From Sphingobacteriales bacterium (GTDB lineage Bacteria > Bacteroidota > Bacteroidia > Chitinophagales > LD1): a stretch of 64,000 nucleotides of DNA. Of the stretch, positions 26,203-35,700 are shown one piece after another. Position 1 is the first letter of the stretch, and each line of letters begins with the position of its first letter. The position numbers and the translations under genes are program-made. Location of the stretch: positions 1 to 64,000 of the forward strand of contig JADFDM010000010.1 of assembly GCA_018262795.1 (NCBI GenBank). Direction: 5' to 3'. The notes under the pieces are model-generated. The model did not search any database. It was not told the origin of the DNA and worked only from the letters and a program-made list of their open reading frames with translations.

Positions 26203-26782
26203 ATCTCCCTCTTTATTCTGGGGCTGGCACTAATACTTACCCCTTTTGTTCTTTACAATTTCTCTGTATATCATCAGATACTTAGCCCCTATTATTTACC
26301 CGGAACTTTGAAAGTTGGTAGAAGCCACTATTTAACGGAGGCTTTAGCAGGTGCGCTCTTTTCTCCGGGACGGGGATTGTTTATTTTTTCAATTATCGGA
26401 ATCATTATCCGGCTTGCACAGAAAAAATTTAGTCTTCTTGATACTGCCATTCTTTTGATAATACTCTCGCACTACTACCTTATTTCAAGTATTTCAACTC
26501 CTTATGGTGGCTGAGGTTTTGGCCCTCGTTACTTTACCGACATAGTGACTTTTCTCATTTATTTCCTCGCCTTTTTTCTACAATATCTTTTTGAAGAGAA
26601 AAAGGGGTGTCAAGTGTTCGGTGATGACTCTTTTAATTGTTACAGCTTCATTAAACTTTCTCATTAACTATAAAGGAGCTAGTCATCCCGCCACATTCTT
26701 TGATTGGAATGCTGTAGGCAATGTTGAAGAGCACTACGAAAGAGTGTGGAGTTGGTGGAATGACTTGCAATTTTTGAGGTAA
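26203..26782 (+). pseudogene. Decayed multi-pass glycosyltransferase-like membrane protein
   Basis: Three pieces of one protein remain. The first frame (26203-26514) reads LFILGLALILTPFVLYNFSVY, then EALAGALFSPGRGLFIFS, and ends in STPYGG followed by TGA; the next in-frame codons give GFGPRYFTDIVTFLIYF. Families of this sort (dolichyl-phosphate-mannose transferase-like, GT39/83) carry GGWxxGPRYxxDxxPF, so the TGA stands where a Trp codon was. The last piece (26591-26782, plus one frame) ends ERVWSWWNDLQFLR, a typical C-terminus. One nonsense change and at least one frameshift are visible, and the N-terminal half is missing. Confidence 0.7.
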
Positions 26783-26797
26783 GCCTTCAAATAAACT

Positions 26798-28105
26798 CTA
26801 CTGCTCTAAAATGAGATTTACACTATCGGCATTCAGTCGCACCCGCAGCCAACTTTGCAAGCGTTCCTTTTCGGCTTTCGAAATCTTTTTTTGAAAACGC
26901 AGCGCTACGGTGTAAGCAGTTGCTAAGTGAATGCTGTCTGCCAGTATCAGTTGTTTCTGCACAATGCCCGAATTCATTTGAGGCCACTGCACTTTCATTT
27001 CTGCCACCACTTGTTGTTCTACCTTTTGTTGAGAGACTGCGCTATCGTACTTTGATTGCAGATAGGAAATTTCGGCATCCTTAGATTTAAGTACCGCATT
27101 TAACTGATCCGTACGATCGTCTGTTGCTTTTTTATCGGCCAGCCAGGCAAAGCCCTGTTTAATTTCGAGGGTAGCACCCGGAAGGTTATACGCCTTCATT
27201 TTCTCCTGCATCGCTTTTATTTCTGCTTCCGAGATTTCACGACCACCATAAGTAAGAGTGATGGTTTTAGCTTTCGAGTCCACCACGCGGTTCAGCAAGT
27301 AATCGTTGGCGATATGTGATTCTACAGCAATAAAACGTGCTGCTTCCTTATTAAATCGCTCTTTCATTACTACATCATAACCAAAATAAAGACTGGGCAA
27401 TATAGTCACGATGGTAAGTACCCATACCACCCGTTGGTTGCGCTTTTCCAATTTAGGATCGCTGTGATGGTGCAGTGGAAATTTCAAAAAGCGCATAGTG
27501 AGTAGAGTGGCCAGCGCTATGAATACAGTATTGATGAAGAAGAGATAAAACGAGCCAAAGAAAAAACTCAACTGAAAGGTGGCTAAGCCATAGCCGGCTG
27601 TACAAAGTGGCGGCATCAGGGCGGTGGCAATGGCCACACCGGGAATTACATTTCCTTTTTGGCGACTGGCTACGGCCATTATCCCCGCCAGGCCACCAAA
27701 TAGAGCGATGAGCACATCGTAAATGTTAGGAGAGGTGCGTGCTAATATTTCAGAGTGCGCATCATTGAGCGGGGAAATAAGAAAATAAAGAGTGGAAGTA
27801 GCTAAGGCCACTCCTGCGGCAAATAGGTAATTGCTAAATGCCTTGCGCAGTAAAGGCAAATCGTTTACCGCCAAGCCCGCACCGATGCCGATGATAGGCC
27901 CCATGAGCGGAGAGATAAGCATGGCACCAATAATGACCGCAGTAGAATTGACGTTAAGCCCCAATGACGCTACAAAGATGGCGAAGATGAGTACCCATAA
28001 GTTAGTGCCGCGAAACACAACACCCTTGTCAATATTTTCAATCACGGCATTATAATCTTCTTTTTCTTCGTTTAATCGGAAGTTGTCGAGAAAGGGAATA
28101 TTCAT
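26798..28105 (-). CDS. DUF389 family inner-membrane protein
   Basis: A 435-residue polytopic protein of the DUF389 (TIGR00341) family, function unknown. The N-terminal half holds about six membrane helices, beginning LWVLIFAIFVASLGLNVNSTAVIIGAMLISPLMGP written here in part (NSTAVIIGAMLISPLMGPI is the hallmark, about 53-71). The C-terminal half (about 260-435) is soluble, with a beta/alpha part (KTITLTYGGREISEAEIKAM) and a Gln/Lys-rich coiled coil. It starts 12 bases after the MscS stop, so the two form an operon, which suggests a shared envelope-stress role; that is inference from context. Confidence 0.85.
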   Translation of the reverse strand: MNIPFLDNFRLNEEKEDYNAVIENIDKGVVFRGTNLWVLIFAIFVASLGLNVNSTAVIIGAMLISPLMGPIIGIGAGLAVNDLPLLRKAFSNYLFAAGVALATSTLYFLISPLNDAHSEILARTSPNIYDVLIALFGGLAGIMAVASRQKGNVIPGVAIATALMPPLCTAGYGLATFQLSFFFGSFYLFFINTVFIALATLLTMRFLKFPLHHHSDPKLEKRNQRVVWVLTIVTILPSLYFGYDVVMKERFNKEAARFIAVESHIANDYLLNRVVDSKAKTITLTYGGREISEAEIKAMQEKMKAYNLPGATLEIKQGFAWLADKKATDDRTDQLNAVLKSKDAEISYLQSKYDSAVSQQKVEQQVVAEMKVQWPQMNSGIVQKQLILADSIHLATAYTVALRFQKKISKAEKERLQSWLRVRLNADSVNLILEQ

Positions 28106-28117
28106 AGGTGGCTTCTA

Positions 28118-29041
28118 TTAACTTTTATTACTCACTATCACGTCTAAATTAGGCAATCCAGTCACTTCAAAGGTGGCTGAAGCCAACTTTACTCGACCAT
28201 TCGTTTTTGAGATGGCTTCATGAAGTGCGGTGTACAATTTTGTTTTAGTGATTCTTCTTTTTCTGTAGTCAACTACATAACGGAGATTAAACTCTATCCA
28301 GTTATCCGTTAGTTTGAGTGCAATAGAGGGAGCTACATTTGCTTGCTCAATCAAATACTTTTTCACCATTACTTCCCAGTGTTTTTCAGCAAAGTCTGCA
28401 TATTCTGTAAGCAGCGTTTGAGTGGTCTGCATCAGCAATTCATTCGCAAGCTGAATATCTGAGCCGTATTGTATAGGAAGGTTTATTTCTTCCCATACAA
28501 AAGGGAAGTCCGTAGAATAATTGCTTACCGGCCCTTTGAAAACAAAGGAGTTGCTAATTTGAACGATGCGCCCGGTATAGTTGTCGCTGGTGATCCATTG
28601 ACCCAACTCCATCAGGGTAGTGCGGGTAATGCCAATGTCAATCACATCTCCCTTTACATTATTTATTTCAATGCGATCTCCGGTTTTATAGGTGCCGGAA
28701 CTGATAATGGTTATCCATCCGGCAACACTTAAAATCACCTCTTGCAAAGCAAAAGCTAATCCAGCACTTAACAATCCGATGGCTAAGGAGAAATATTGCA
28801 TTTTGCCGGTAAATGAGATGATCGCCAACAGGATAACCAGAAAGTATCCTACAAATCGCACTACCTTATTTGCCCGGTAGCGGGTACTGTTGTCATGTAT
28901 AGTTTTACTGATGCCTTTACGAACGGCCCAAACCAATAGCAATACAAACACCACCCAAACAAAAAATTGAAGGAAATGAAGCAAAAGAGCACTTGACTCG
29001 CGACTTTGAAATTGTTGTATAAGTTGTTCTATATGATTCAT
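28118..29041 (-). CDS. MscS-family mechanosensitive channel
   Basis: A 307-residue small-conductance mechanosensitive channel. Three membrane segments lie at about 22-42, 60-80 and 82-105; the third carries the Gly/Ala-rich pore helix (LSAGLAFALQEVILSVAGW). The beta domain follows with GDRIEINNVKGDVIDIGITRT and the NSFVF turn, then the alpha/beta cytoplasmic part. Length is close to E. coli MscS. It releases solutes under osmotic downshock in the inner membrane. The DUF389 gene is next in the operon. Confidence 0.87.
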   Translation of the reverse strand: MNHIEQLIQQFQSRESSALLLHFLQFFVWVVFVLLLVWAVRKGISKTIHDNSTRYRANKVVRFVGYFLVILLAIISFTGKMQYFSLAIGLLSAGLAFALQEVILSVAGWITIISSGTYKTGDRIEINNVKGDVIDIGITRTTLMELGQWITSDNYTGRIVQISNSFVFKGPVSNYSTDFPFVWEEINLPIQYGSDIQLANELLMQTTQTLLTEYADFAEKHWEVMVKKYLIEQANVAPSIALKLTDNWIEFNLRYVVDYRKRRITKTKLYTALHEAISKTNGRVKLASATFEVTGLPNLDVIVSNKS

Positions 29042-29444
29042 ACCTTGTGAAACTATCGGATACCACAGCGGTTAACAAAGTACTCCAAAGTTAATAGATT
29101 ATTAACTGCAACGATGATATTGATTTATAGCGAGATAGGTTCATTTGCAGCGTTTATAGACCCCTTCCAATTTATACTACAACCCAGTTATTTTTTCAAT
29201 ATACCCTCAGCCGAAAAGGTAAGCTGAAGGCGAGGAAGAATAAATACTTCCTATGCTCATTTCTTACACTCCTGCTGTTGCTCTATAGCTTGGTTGGTGG
29301 GTGAGGGGCGAGAATATCCGGGCTGTCCCGCAAACTTATAGCTTTGTCATTCTAATAAACTCAGTAATAAATTGAAACTTTATGCTGTGAAACTCACCCA
29401 AACACAAAGATCAAAAGCATTGAGTAGGGGCAGGAAATAAAGCT
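29042..29444. other. Divergent intergenic region, promoters only
   Basis: No gene is seen in these 403 bases between the divergent MscS and FAD-enzyme genes. TAGCTTTG at 29339-29346 fits the TAnnTTTG element and could serve the FAD-enzyme gene with a leader of about 95 bases. A weak imperfect hairpin (CCTCAGC at 29205-29211 with GCTGAAGG at 29223-29230) has no evident role. Confidence 0.4.
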
Positions 29445-31127
29445 ATGGATAAAAAATACGATTCGATAATAATAGGTTCAGGGGCAGGAGGGTTAACTAC
29501 GGCCGTGTGTTTAGCCAGAGCCAATCAGAAAGTTTTATTGTTAGAGCAACATGATGTTCCGGGAGGATGGTGTCATAGCTTTACCCTAAACGGGCAACGA
29601 TTTAGCCCGGGCGTTCACTATGTCGGTTTAATTGGCGAAGGCGAAAGCCTCAACGAAATACTGTGCGGTTTGGGTGTAGCGAATGACTTAGTTTTTTTTG
29701 AAATGAATAAAAAGGGATACGAGCACTGCCACATTGGAGAGGAGGTATTTTCAATGCCTGCGGGAATAGAAAATTTGAAAACAGAGTTGTGCAAACGCTT
29801 CCCGGAAGAGAAAAAGGCTATCGTTAAATATCTTGACCTTGTAAAGTCCATTCACGCTCAATTGATGTTAATGCCAAATGTGAAAGGGTTTTGGGAGCAC
29901 CTTACCATTCCGTTTAGAACGAAGTATGTTGGAAAATATGGGCTTTTCACTTTAAAGCGGGTGATTGATTGGCATATTAAAGACCCTCTGCTAAAAACAA
30001 TTCTCAATGTGCAATGTGGCGATCATGGATTACCGCCCAATAAAGCCAGCTTTTTGGTTCACGCAGTGTTGATGGCGCATTATTTTGATGGAGGTTTCTA
30101 CCCTATGGGCGGTGGCGGTGGTTTTGTAAAAGCATTTACGCGAAGAATCAGATCGCTTGGAGGTGAAATTAGAACCAAATCAAAGGTTGATAAAATAGTA
30201 GTAGAACAAGGGAGGGCCGTAGGCATCAAATTAAAAAATGGAGAGATCATTAAAGCCGATCGCGTAATTTCTAATGCCGATCCGAATACGACCTTCTTGA
30301 AACTTGTCGGAGAAGAAAACATCAGTAAAAAACTGAAGAAGAGATTACACCACACAAAATATTCGGTGTCTTCACTTATCCTGTTTTTGACATTAGATAT
30401 GGATGTTACAAAATATGGCATTGATTCCGGTAACATCTGGAAAATTAGCGAACCCGATTTAGATGTTGTATTTGGCAACCTAACCAAAGACAATATCCTG
30501 GAAGGAGATGAATTTAAAGGCGTGTTCCTAAGTTGTACAACGCTTAAAGATCCCGCCAGCTTTAATGGGCGGCATCATAATTTTGAGATCGTTACCTTTA
30601 TAGACTATTCCACATTTGAGCAATTTGAGAAGCTCAAAGATTACCATACCGAAGAGTATGGGATTTTTAAGGAGAAGCTTATCAGCAAGATATTGAACAC
30701 CGTAGAAAATCTTATTCCGGATGCCGGAAAGCATATTATTCAAGCCGAATTAGGCACCCCGATGACCAATAATTTTTATATAAATTCCACCCGTGGCAAT
30801 GTATATGGAACAGAAAAAACCTTACTGGGTGTTGGGCCTTTTGCATTTAAAGCTAAAACGGAAATTGAAAACCTCTACTTAACCGGGGCAAGTACTCTCT
30901 CTCATGGTGTAGGGGGAGCTACCAATTCGGGACTTGAAACAGCCGCAAAAATATTGGGTTGCAAACCGGAAGAGTTATTGATCGAAGATGAAAATCAAAA
31001 ATTGCGAATTTATGATCCTGAAGACCCAACTTCATGGCCGGATTGGCTCAACCAAAAACGAGCGGATAAATCAAGAAGATTTAGCGAAGTAGATTTAAAA
31101 GATAAGGAGAAGCGCATAGTTATTTAA
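29445..31127 (+). CDS. FAD-dependent phytoene desaturase/retinol saturase-type oxidoreductase
   Basis: A 560-residue flavoprotein of the CrtI/RetSat group. The dinucleotide motif is at the start (IIIGSGAGGLTTAVCLA, Gly11, Gly13, Gly16) followed by LLLEQHDVPGGWCHSF; the closing FAD motif is LYLTGASTLSHGVGGATNSGLETA near 480-505. The GGWCHSF and GVHYVG words favour the retinol saturase (all-trans-retinol 13,14-reductase) side over true CrtI. Such enzymes reduce or desaturate conjugated lipids; the substrate here is unknown. No carotenoid cluster (crtB, crtY) lies in the window. A strong two-way terminator follows. Confidence 0.82.
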   Translation: MDKKYDSIIIGSGAGGLTTAVCLARANQKVLLLEQHDVPGGWCHSFTLNGQRFSPGVHYVGLIGEGESLNEILCGLGVANDLVFFEMNKKGYEHCHIGEEVFSMPAGIENLKTELCKRFPEEKKAIVKYLDLVKSIHAQLMLMPNVKGFWEHLTIPFRTKYVGKYGLFTLKRVIDWHIKDPLLKTILNVQCGDHGLPPNKASFLVHAVLMAHYFDGGFYPMGGGGGFVKAFTRRIRSLGGEIRTKSKVDKIVVEQGRAVGIKLKNGEIIKADRVISNADPNTTFLKLVGEENISKKLKKRLHHTKYSVSSLILFLTLDMDVTKYGIDSGNIWKISEPDLDVVFGNLTKDNILEGDEFKGVFLSCTTLKDPASFNGRHHNFEIVTFIDYSTFEQFEKLKDYHTEEYGIFKEKLISKILNTVENLIPDAGKHIIQAELGTPMTNNFYINSTRGNVYGTEKTLLGVGPFAFKAKTEIENLYLTGASTLSHGVGGATNSGLETAAKILGCKPEELLIEDENQKLRIYDPEDPTSWPDWLNQKRADKSRRFSEVDLKDKEKRIVI

Positions 31128-31204
31128 TACTATAAATATAGGCGCAGCTCATGGCATCTCTGTATTATACTGCATCAGAAATGATTTACATGAAATATTG
31201 CTCA

Positions 31205-31239
31205 AAAGAGAAAAGCCCCGATTTGGGGCTTTTCTCTTT
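31205..31239. terminator. Bidirectional terminator
   Basis: A 15-base-pair perfect stem (AAAGAGAAAAGCCCC with GGGGCTTTTCTCTTT) and five-base loop. With A-tract on one side and T-tract on the other, it can end both the FAD-enzyme gene and convergent porV, whose stop codon lies within a few bases. Confidence 0.9.
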
Positions 31240-31240
31240 A

Positions 31241-32641
31241 TTACTTAGGCTCTATGGGTTGCAGCTTCATTTCTTTTGGCGCAGTTTGTTTTTGAGGAAC
31301 TACCTCTTCATCTGCTTTGGCTTTCTTTTCTTTCTTTTTGGGAGTATCGTTCACTAAAGAAATGCCGGTGCTGCCGTCTGCCTTTTTGCCTCCTTTCTTA
31401 AAGTCAAACAGCAACGAGAAGCGAAGCGTGTTGTCTAATGGATTGCGCTGAATGGTAGTTGGAATCAAGTAAGAAAAATTCAATCCTACGATGCTGTATT
31501 TAACGGTTAAGCCCGCAGTTAAGAATTGGCGATTCCCTTTTGATGCCGGCTCATAGAAGTATCCGAAGCGCACCCCGAATTGTTTGTTATACATATATTC
31601 CATTCCAACCCCCACAGAGGTTTCTCTCAACTCTTCTTTGGAGCGGCTTCCTTTGATTCGGGTTACCTTGCCGTCTTTATCCATATACATCAAGCCCGGA
31701 GCATCGTTAAACGAAGTAAACATTCCGGTAATCGGACTTTTCTGTTTCCAGTCGCCAATCTTATCACCGTCCTTGTCGTAATTAGGGTTAATGGTATCTC
31801 CGCCTCCTTCAAAAGGAATGGTATAAGGTTGTGGTGTAGGAACCATTAAACGATTCACATCTAAGTAAACCCCTACTGCATTTTTCTCACCAATGTTTAA
31901 GGTATAGCCTAATCCGATGCCGAGGTTGGTAGGGATGTAATCAGAGTTTCTAGCATTGTGTGTGTAAGAGATTTTGTTGCCGATGTTGGAGATATTCATC
32001 CCGGCATATAAATCGTGTGAAATGTTGGAGTTATCCTTATGAAAATTCTTTTGGTAGGTCCATGAAATATCTGCTGCTCCGGCATATCCCGGATAAGTGG
32101 GCACTCCATCTATTCCCACATTGGTCAGATTAGAGTAAACGAAACGAAGGGTAGCTGCCAAGGCGAAGTTATCACCTAATTTACGGGCATAACCGGCATC
32201 AATGCTAAACTCGTTGGGTTTAAAATTTCCTATTTCCTGTCCGTTATAATCGGTGAAGGTGATATTCCCCAATGAGAAATATTTAATACTCATTTGTACG
32301 GTCTGCTTCTCTTTTACTTTGTAATATCCGGCTAATCCCGCCATGTAAATATCATTGACAAGGGACTTCAGCCACGGAGTGAAAGAAACCGCAAAACCGA
32401 AATCCTTTTCGTTGAAAGCCATGCGTGAAGGATTGGCGTAAAGCGAATTAATATCTGCGGGAGTAGCTATTCCTACATCTCCCATACCGCCTGCGCGGGC
32501 ATCGGGGTTAATCCGTAAAAACGGAACCGCAGTGGTGACGGTGTTGACTAACTTTCCATCTTTTTCGGAAAGGTTCAATTGACCAAAAGCCGGCATAATG
32601 GCAGTGAGGGTGATGGCAAGCGCAAAAAACTTATTCTTCAT
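31241..32641 (-). CDS. porV: Type IX secretion outer-membrane protein PorV (LptO)
   Basis: A 466-residue FadL-like outer-membrane barrel that carries type IX cargos from the translocon to the PorU sortase. A signal peptide ends at AFGQ (about 21). The family N-terminal words are clear: VPFLRINPDARAGGMGDVG (38-56) and NSLYANPSRMAF (about 65-76), then VSFTPWLKSL and a barrel. The C-terminal 50 residues are a Lys/Glu/Pro-rich extension after the barrel (KKKEKKAKADEEVV). It follows porU by 85 bases in the same direction, likely one operon. Confidence 0.92.
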   Translation of the reverse strand: MKNKFFALAITLTAIMPAFGQLNLSEKDGKLVNTVTTAVPFLRINPDARAGGMGDVGIATPADINSLYANPSRMAFNEKDFGFAVSFTPWLKSLVNDIYMAGLAGYYKVKEKQTVQMSIKYFSLGNITFTDYNGQEIGNFKPNEFSIDAGYARKLGDNFALAATLRFVYSNLTNVGIDGVPTYPGYAGAADISWTYQKNFHKDNSNISHDLYAGMNISNIGNKISYTHNARNSDYIPTNLGIGLGYTLNIGEKNAVGVYLDVNRLMVPTPQPYTIPFEGGGDTINPNYDKDGDKIGDWKQKSPITGMFTSFNDAPGLMYMDKDGKVTRIKGSRSKEELRETSVGVGMEYMYNKQFGVRFGYFYEPASKGNRQFLTAGLTVKYSIVGLNFSYLIPTTIQRNPLDNTLRFSLLFDFKKGGKKADGSTGISLVNDTPKKKEKKAKADEEVVPQKQTAPKEMKLQPIEPK

Positions 32642-32726
32642 ACGTTAGGGTATTCGGTTGAGTTGGTATTACCTGATTTTACGTAAATGTGGAGCTATAT
32701 AAAGTTTTTTGGTCAAGGGGGTAAAT

Positions 32727-35700
32727 CTATCTTAAAACAACCAATTTTTCAAATTTGTGTGCAGAGTTTCCCTGTGAGTCGCGAACGTTTAGCTTATACA
32801 CGTAAACGCCCTTGCCTATTGGGTCTCCATAATCATCTCGTCCGTCCCAGTCTATATCATTTACTCGAAATCCTTCACAATGTACCTCATCGCGGAGAGT
32901 TTTTACAATCCGCCCGCTGATGGTGTAGATTTGAATTAATACGGATAAATCGTCACAAGGTTTGTTATGCTCAAACATAAATTGTGTGTGCGTAGTAAAA
33001 GGGTTGGGGTAATTGAATACATGAGTGAGGGCTAATTTAGCATTGGAGGCCACTACAAACTCGGTGTAATCTTCCGAGGAATTATTCTGAATATCCCACG
33101 ATTTTACTTTCAAGGTGTGGTGGCCGTCTGCTAATTTGCTGAAGGGATATTTTACAGACCCCTTTTGAAAACTGTCCAAAGCACTTTCGTAATAATCGTT
33201 CAGCACAATCTTGTGTTGCGCATCGTTATCTAAGTCGGCTGTGAGGTCGTGCCCAATGCCGTTACCTACGGTATTGATACCGCTGGCATCCTCAAACTTC
33301 ACTAACAGAATAGGCGACTCATCGGTAGTGCCGCCAAACACAAACTTTTCATCGTTCATGTATATTTTCATTTGAGGGCCTTCTCCATCTAGATTAAAAG
33401 AGTCGGCAGAGCCGCCTATTACAATATCATTATTGTATCCATGCGCGTCCACATAATTTCCATTATCGGCATAGTAACTAATACGGCCATTGCCAAACTG
33501 GTAGTTGATATCCTTGGGAACCATAAAGGTGAAACTGAAATCTCCATTGGTCACACTGGCCTTCCCTTTAAACAAAAGATTCTTATACAATTTGAAATTG
33601 CGGATCGGGCTGTCAGCATCATTACCAAGTGTTTGAAGGGTAGAAATTTTATCGTAAACCGTGGGATAAACTACCCCGTTAAAGGAAGTCATCTTGTTGT
33701 TGTTGTCATCTCTCACTTCTCCTTTAAAGGTGATGAGCGAGAGCGCTTTCAGCGTGTCGTGTGGTTGAGTGATTGGCCGATTATTTACTTCAGTAGTGAC
33801 TACGTTATAACGCGGGTAATTTATCTGCAATGCAGGGTCGCCTAACAGCACAAATTTGCGGGTGTTGTTGATGTCTGTTTGTACCGTGTTTTTGGTTTCC
33901 ATAGTCAACTCTCCTAAGGTTGGGTCTCTTCCTTCGTAAGGCTCAAACATGTATTTGAAAACCTTGCTGTTCAGCGCTTCGTTAGCATTAGAGTAAACCA
34001 GCCTCACCGTAGTAATAGAGGCAATGGCCCCTCCCTTTCCGTTTACAATCAGCCACTCCCCGGCTGTGCGGGCAGGGAGGTCAAACCTACTGAACTCACA
34101 GGTGGCAGTGATAAATAGCGGTAGTCTTTCTTTATTCTCTAACTGCACAATGTCGCTCATGTTGAAAATGCGCTCATGTGCCCAGTTGGTTACGCCTCCG
34201 TGGCCAATCCAGTTCACGATCAGGGTACCTGAATTTAATCTGTTGAGGATAGCTGTATTCACATCCGGGTAGCGATCTCCGGCCGGGGTGCTCAGTTGTT
34301 TGTAGGCATCCAAGTATATCTTGTCGTAGTTATACACCGGATACAAGGCTCTAGTGCTTTCGCAGATATTGTCAGAGGCATCTAAGTGAGTATCGCCATC
34401 CTGATCATCTCCAATAAAAGTGACAATATTTCGCCAGCTATTATTCGCAGTAATCTGCACGCAGGTAGGTCCTGAAGTAGAGGGGTGCTTATAGTTTTTA
34501 ATTTTATTCACCACATCCCAGGCTTCCTGTTCGCTGGCTACGGGTATTCGGCCTACAGCCACATCTAATTTCTGAGCGGCATTAGCAATGTTGCCCCCTT
34601 CGTTTATATCTAATAAACCATAAAAATCATCGGAGGTAAAGGAGGCTGTTTCAGAATACGACTCGTAACTCTGGTAAGTCGGCACAAAATTATTGTTGTC
34701 GGGCACTCGATTTTTCGGGTCGAAGGAACCATCGCCCATCAGCAAGAGATAGCGGGGCATGATAGCGGTATCGCTTCCCGCCCGGTCATACAACATTCGC
34801 ATCAAATTTCGGATGGAGGAAATGTCGGGTTTGCCACAGCCGAATTCATTATATATCTCTGAAAGTTTCACCACATTCACAGAAATACCTTCGTTGCTGC
34901 GATGAAAATTTGCTAACTCTTCTGAGGCAGCTGCGAAAGCATCATAAGTTACTATTACCATATCCGGCTCTCCGATAGCATGCAAGTTTTGATTGGCTAC
35001 CTGTCCTATATATTCCGGGTTGCTGAAAGAACCATAGGGGCTGAACGCTATGAATTGTTTCATGTTATCGGTAGCCGTTGTAAAGGATAAGGTAGAGCCG
35101 TTTACTGAAGATGGCATCCGTTTAATATCACCCACGTTGCTAACATCCCAAACGCTCAAATTGCCGGAGGCATTTCCTAATCGAAATTCAGAGATGTTTC
35201 CGGTTCCTACCGATGAAATATTTCGAAACGTCATGGCATCTCCGCTCATCGTTAAGGCTCGCTTTAGGTGAAGTTCAAACCAGTCTATATAAGTAGCAGC
35301 GGTTCCGGTAGGGTCGGCATTCGGTGAAAAAGTATAAACCACGCTAATGGCGGTAGAGGCAGCCGTAAACGTGGCAGAAGCAGTATAAGGCAAAGCTCCG
35401 GGTGGATAAATATTGTTGGGGTTAATGCCGGTATCTGTATGTGTAATCAGCGTTTGCCCATTAACGGTGACGGTGGTATGCGAGCCATAATTGGTTTTCG
35501 CTCCAATAGAAGAAATGATTTGTACCGGAACCGAGGTAATAATATTGGGGAAGTCGAAGGAAAAACTTTTAGTGTTATTGAATCCGGTCATTTTATCGCC
35601 CAACCAGGTTCTGCCGCTTTGGAGGGTGTTCTCCTCATCGCTTTCGTGGTAGGCGTATTCGTCAAAATCAGTGATTACATGGTTGGCGCTTCCTGCCGAT

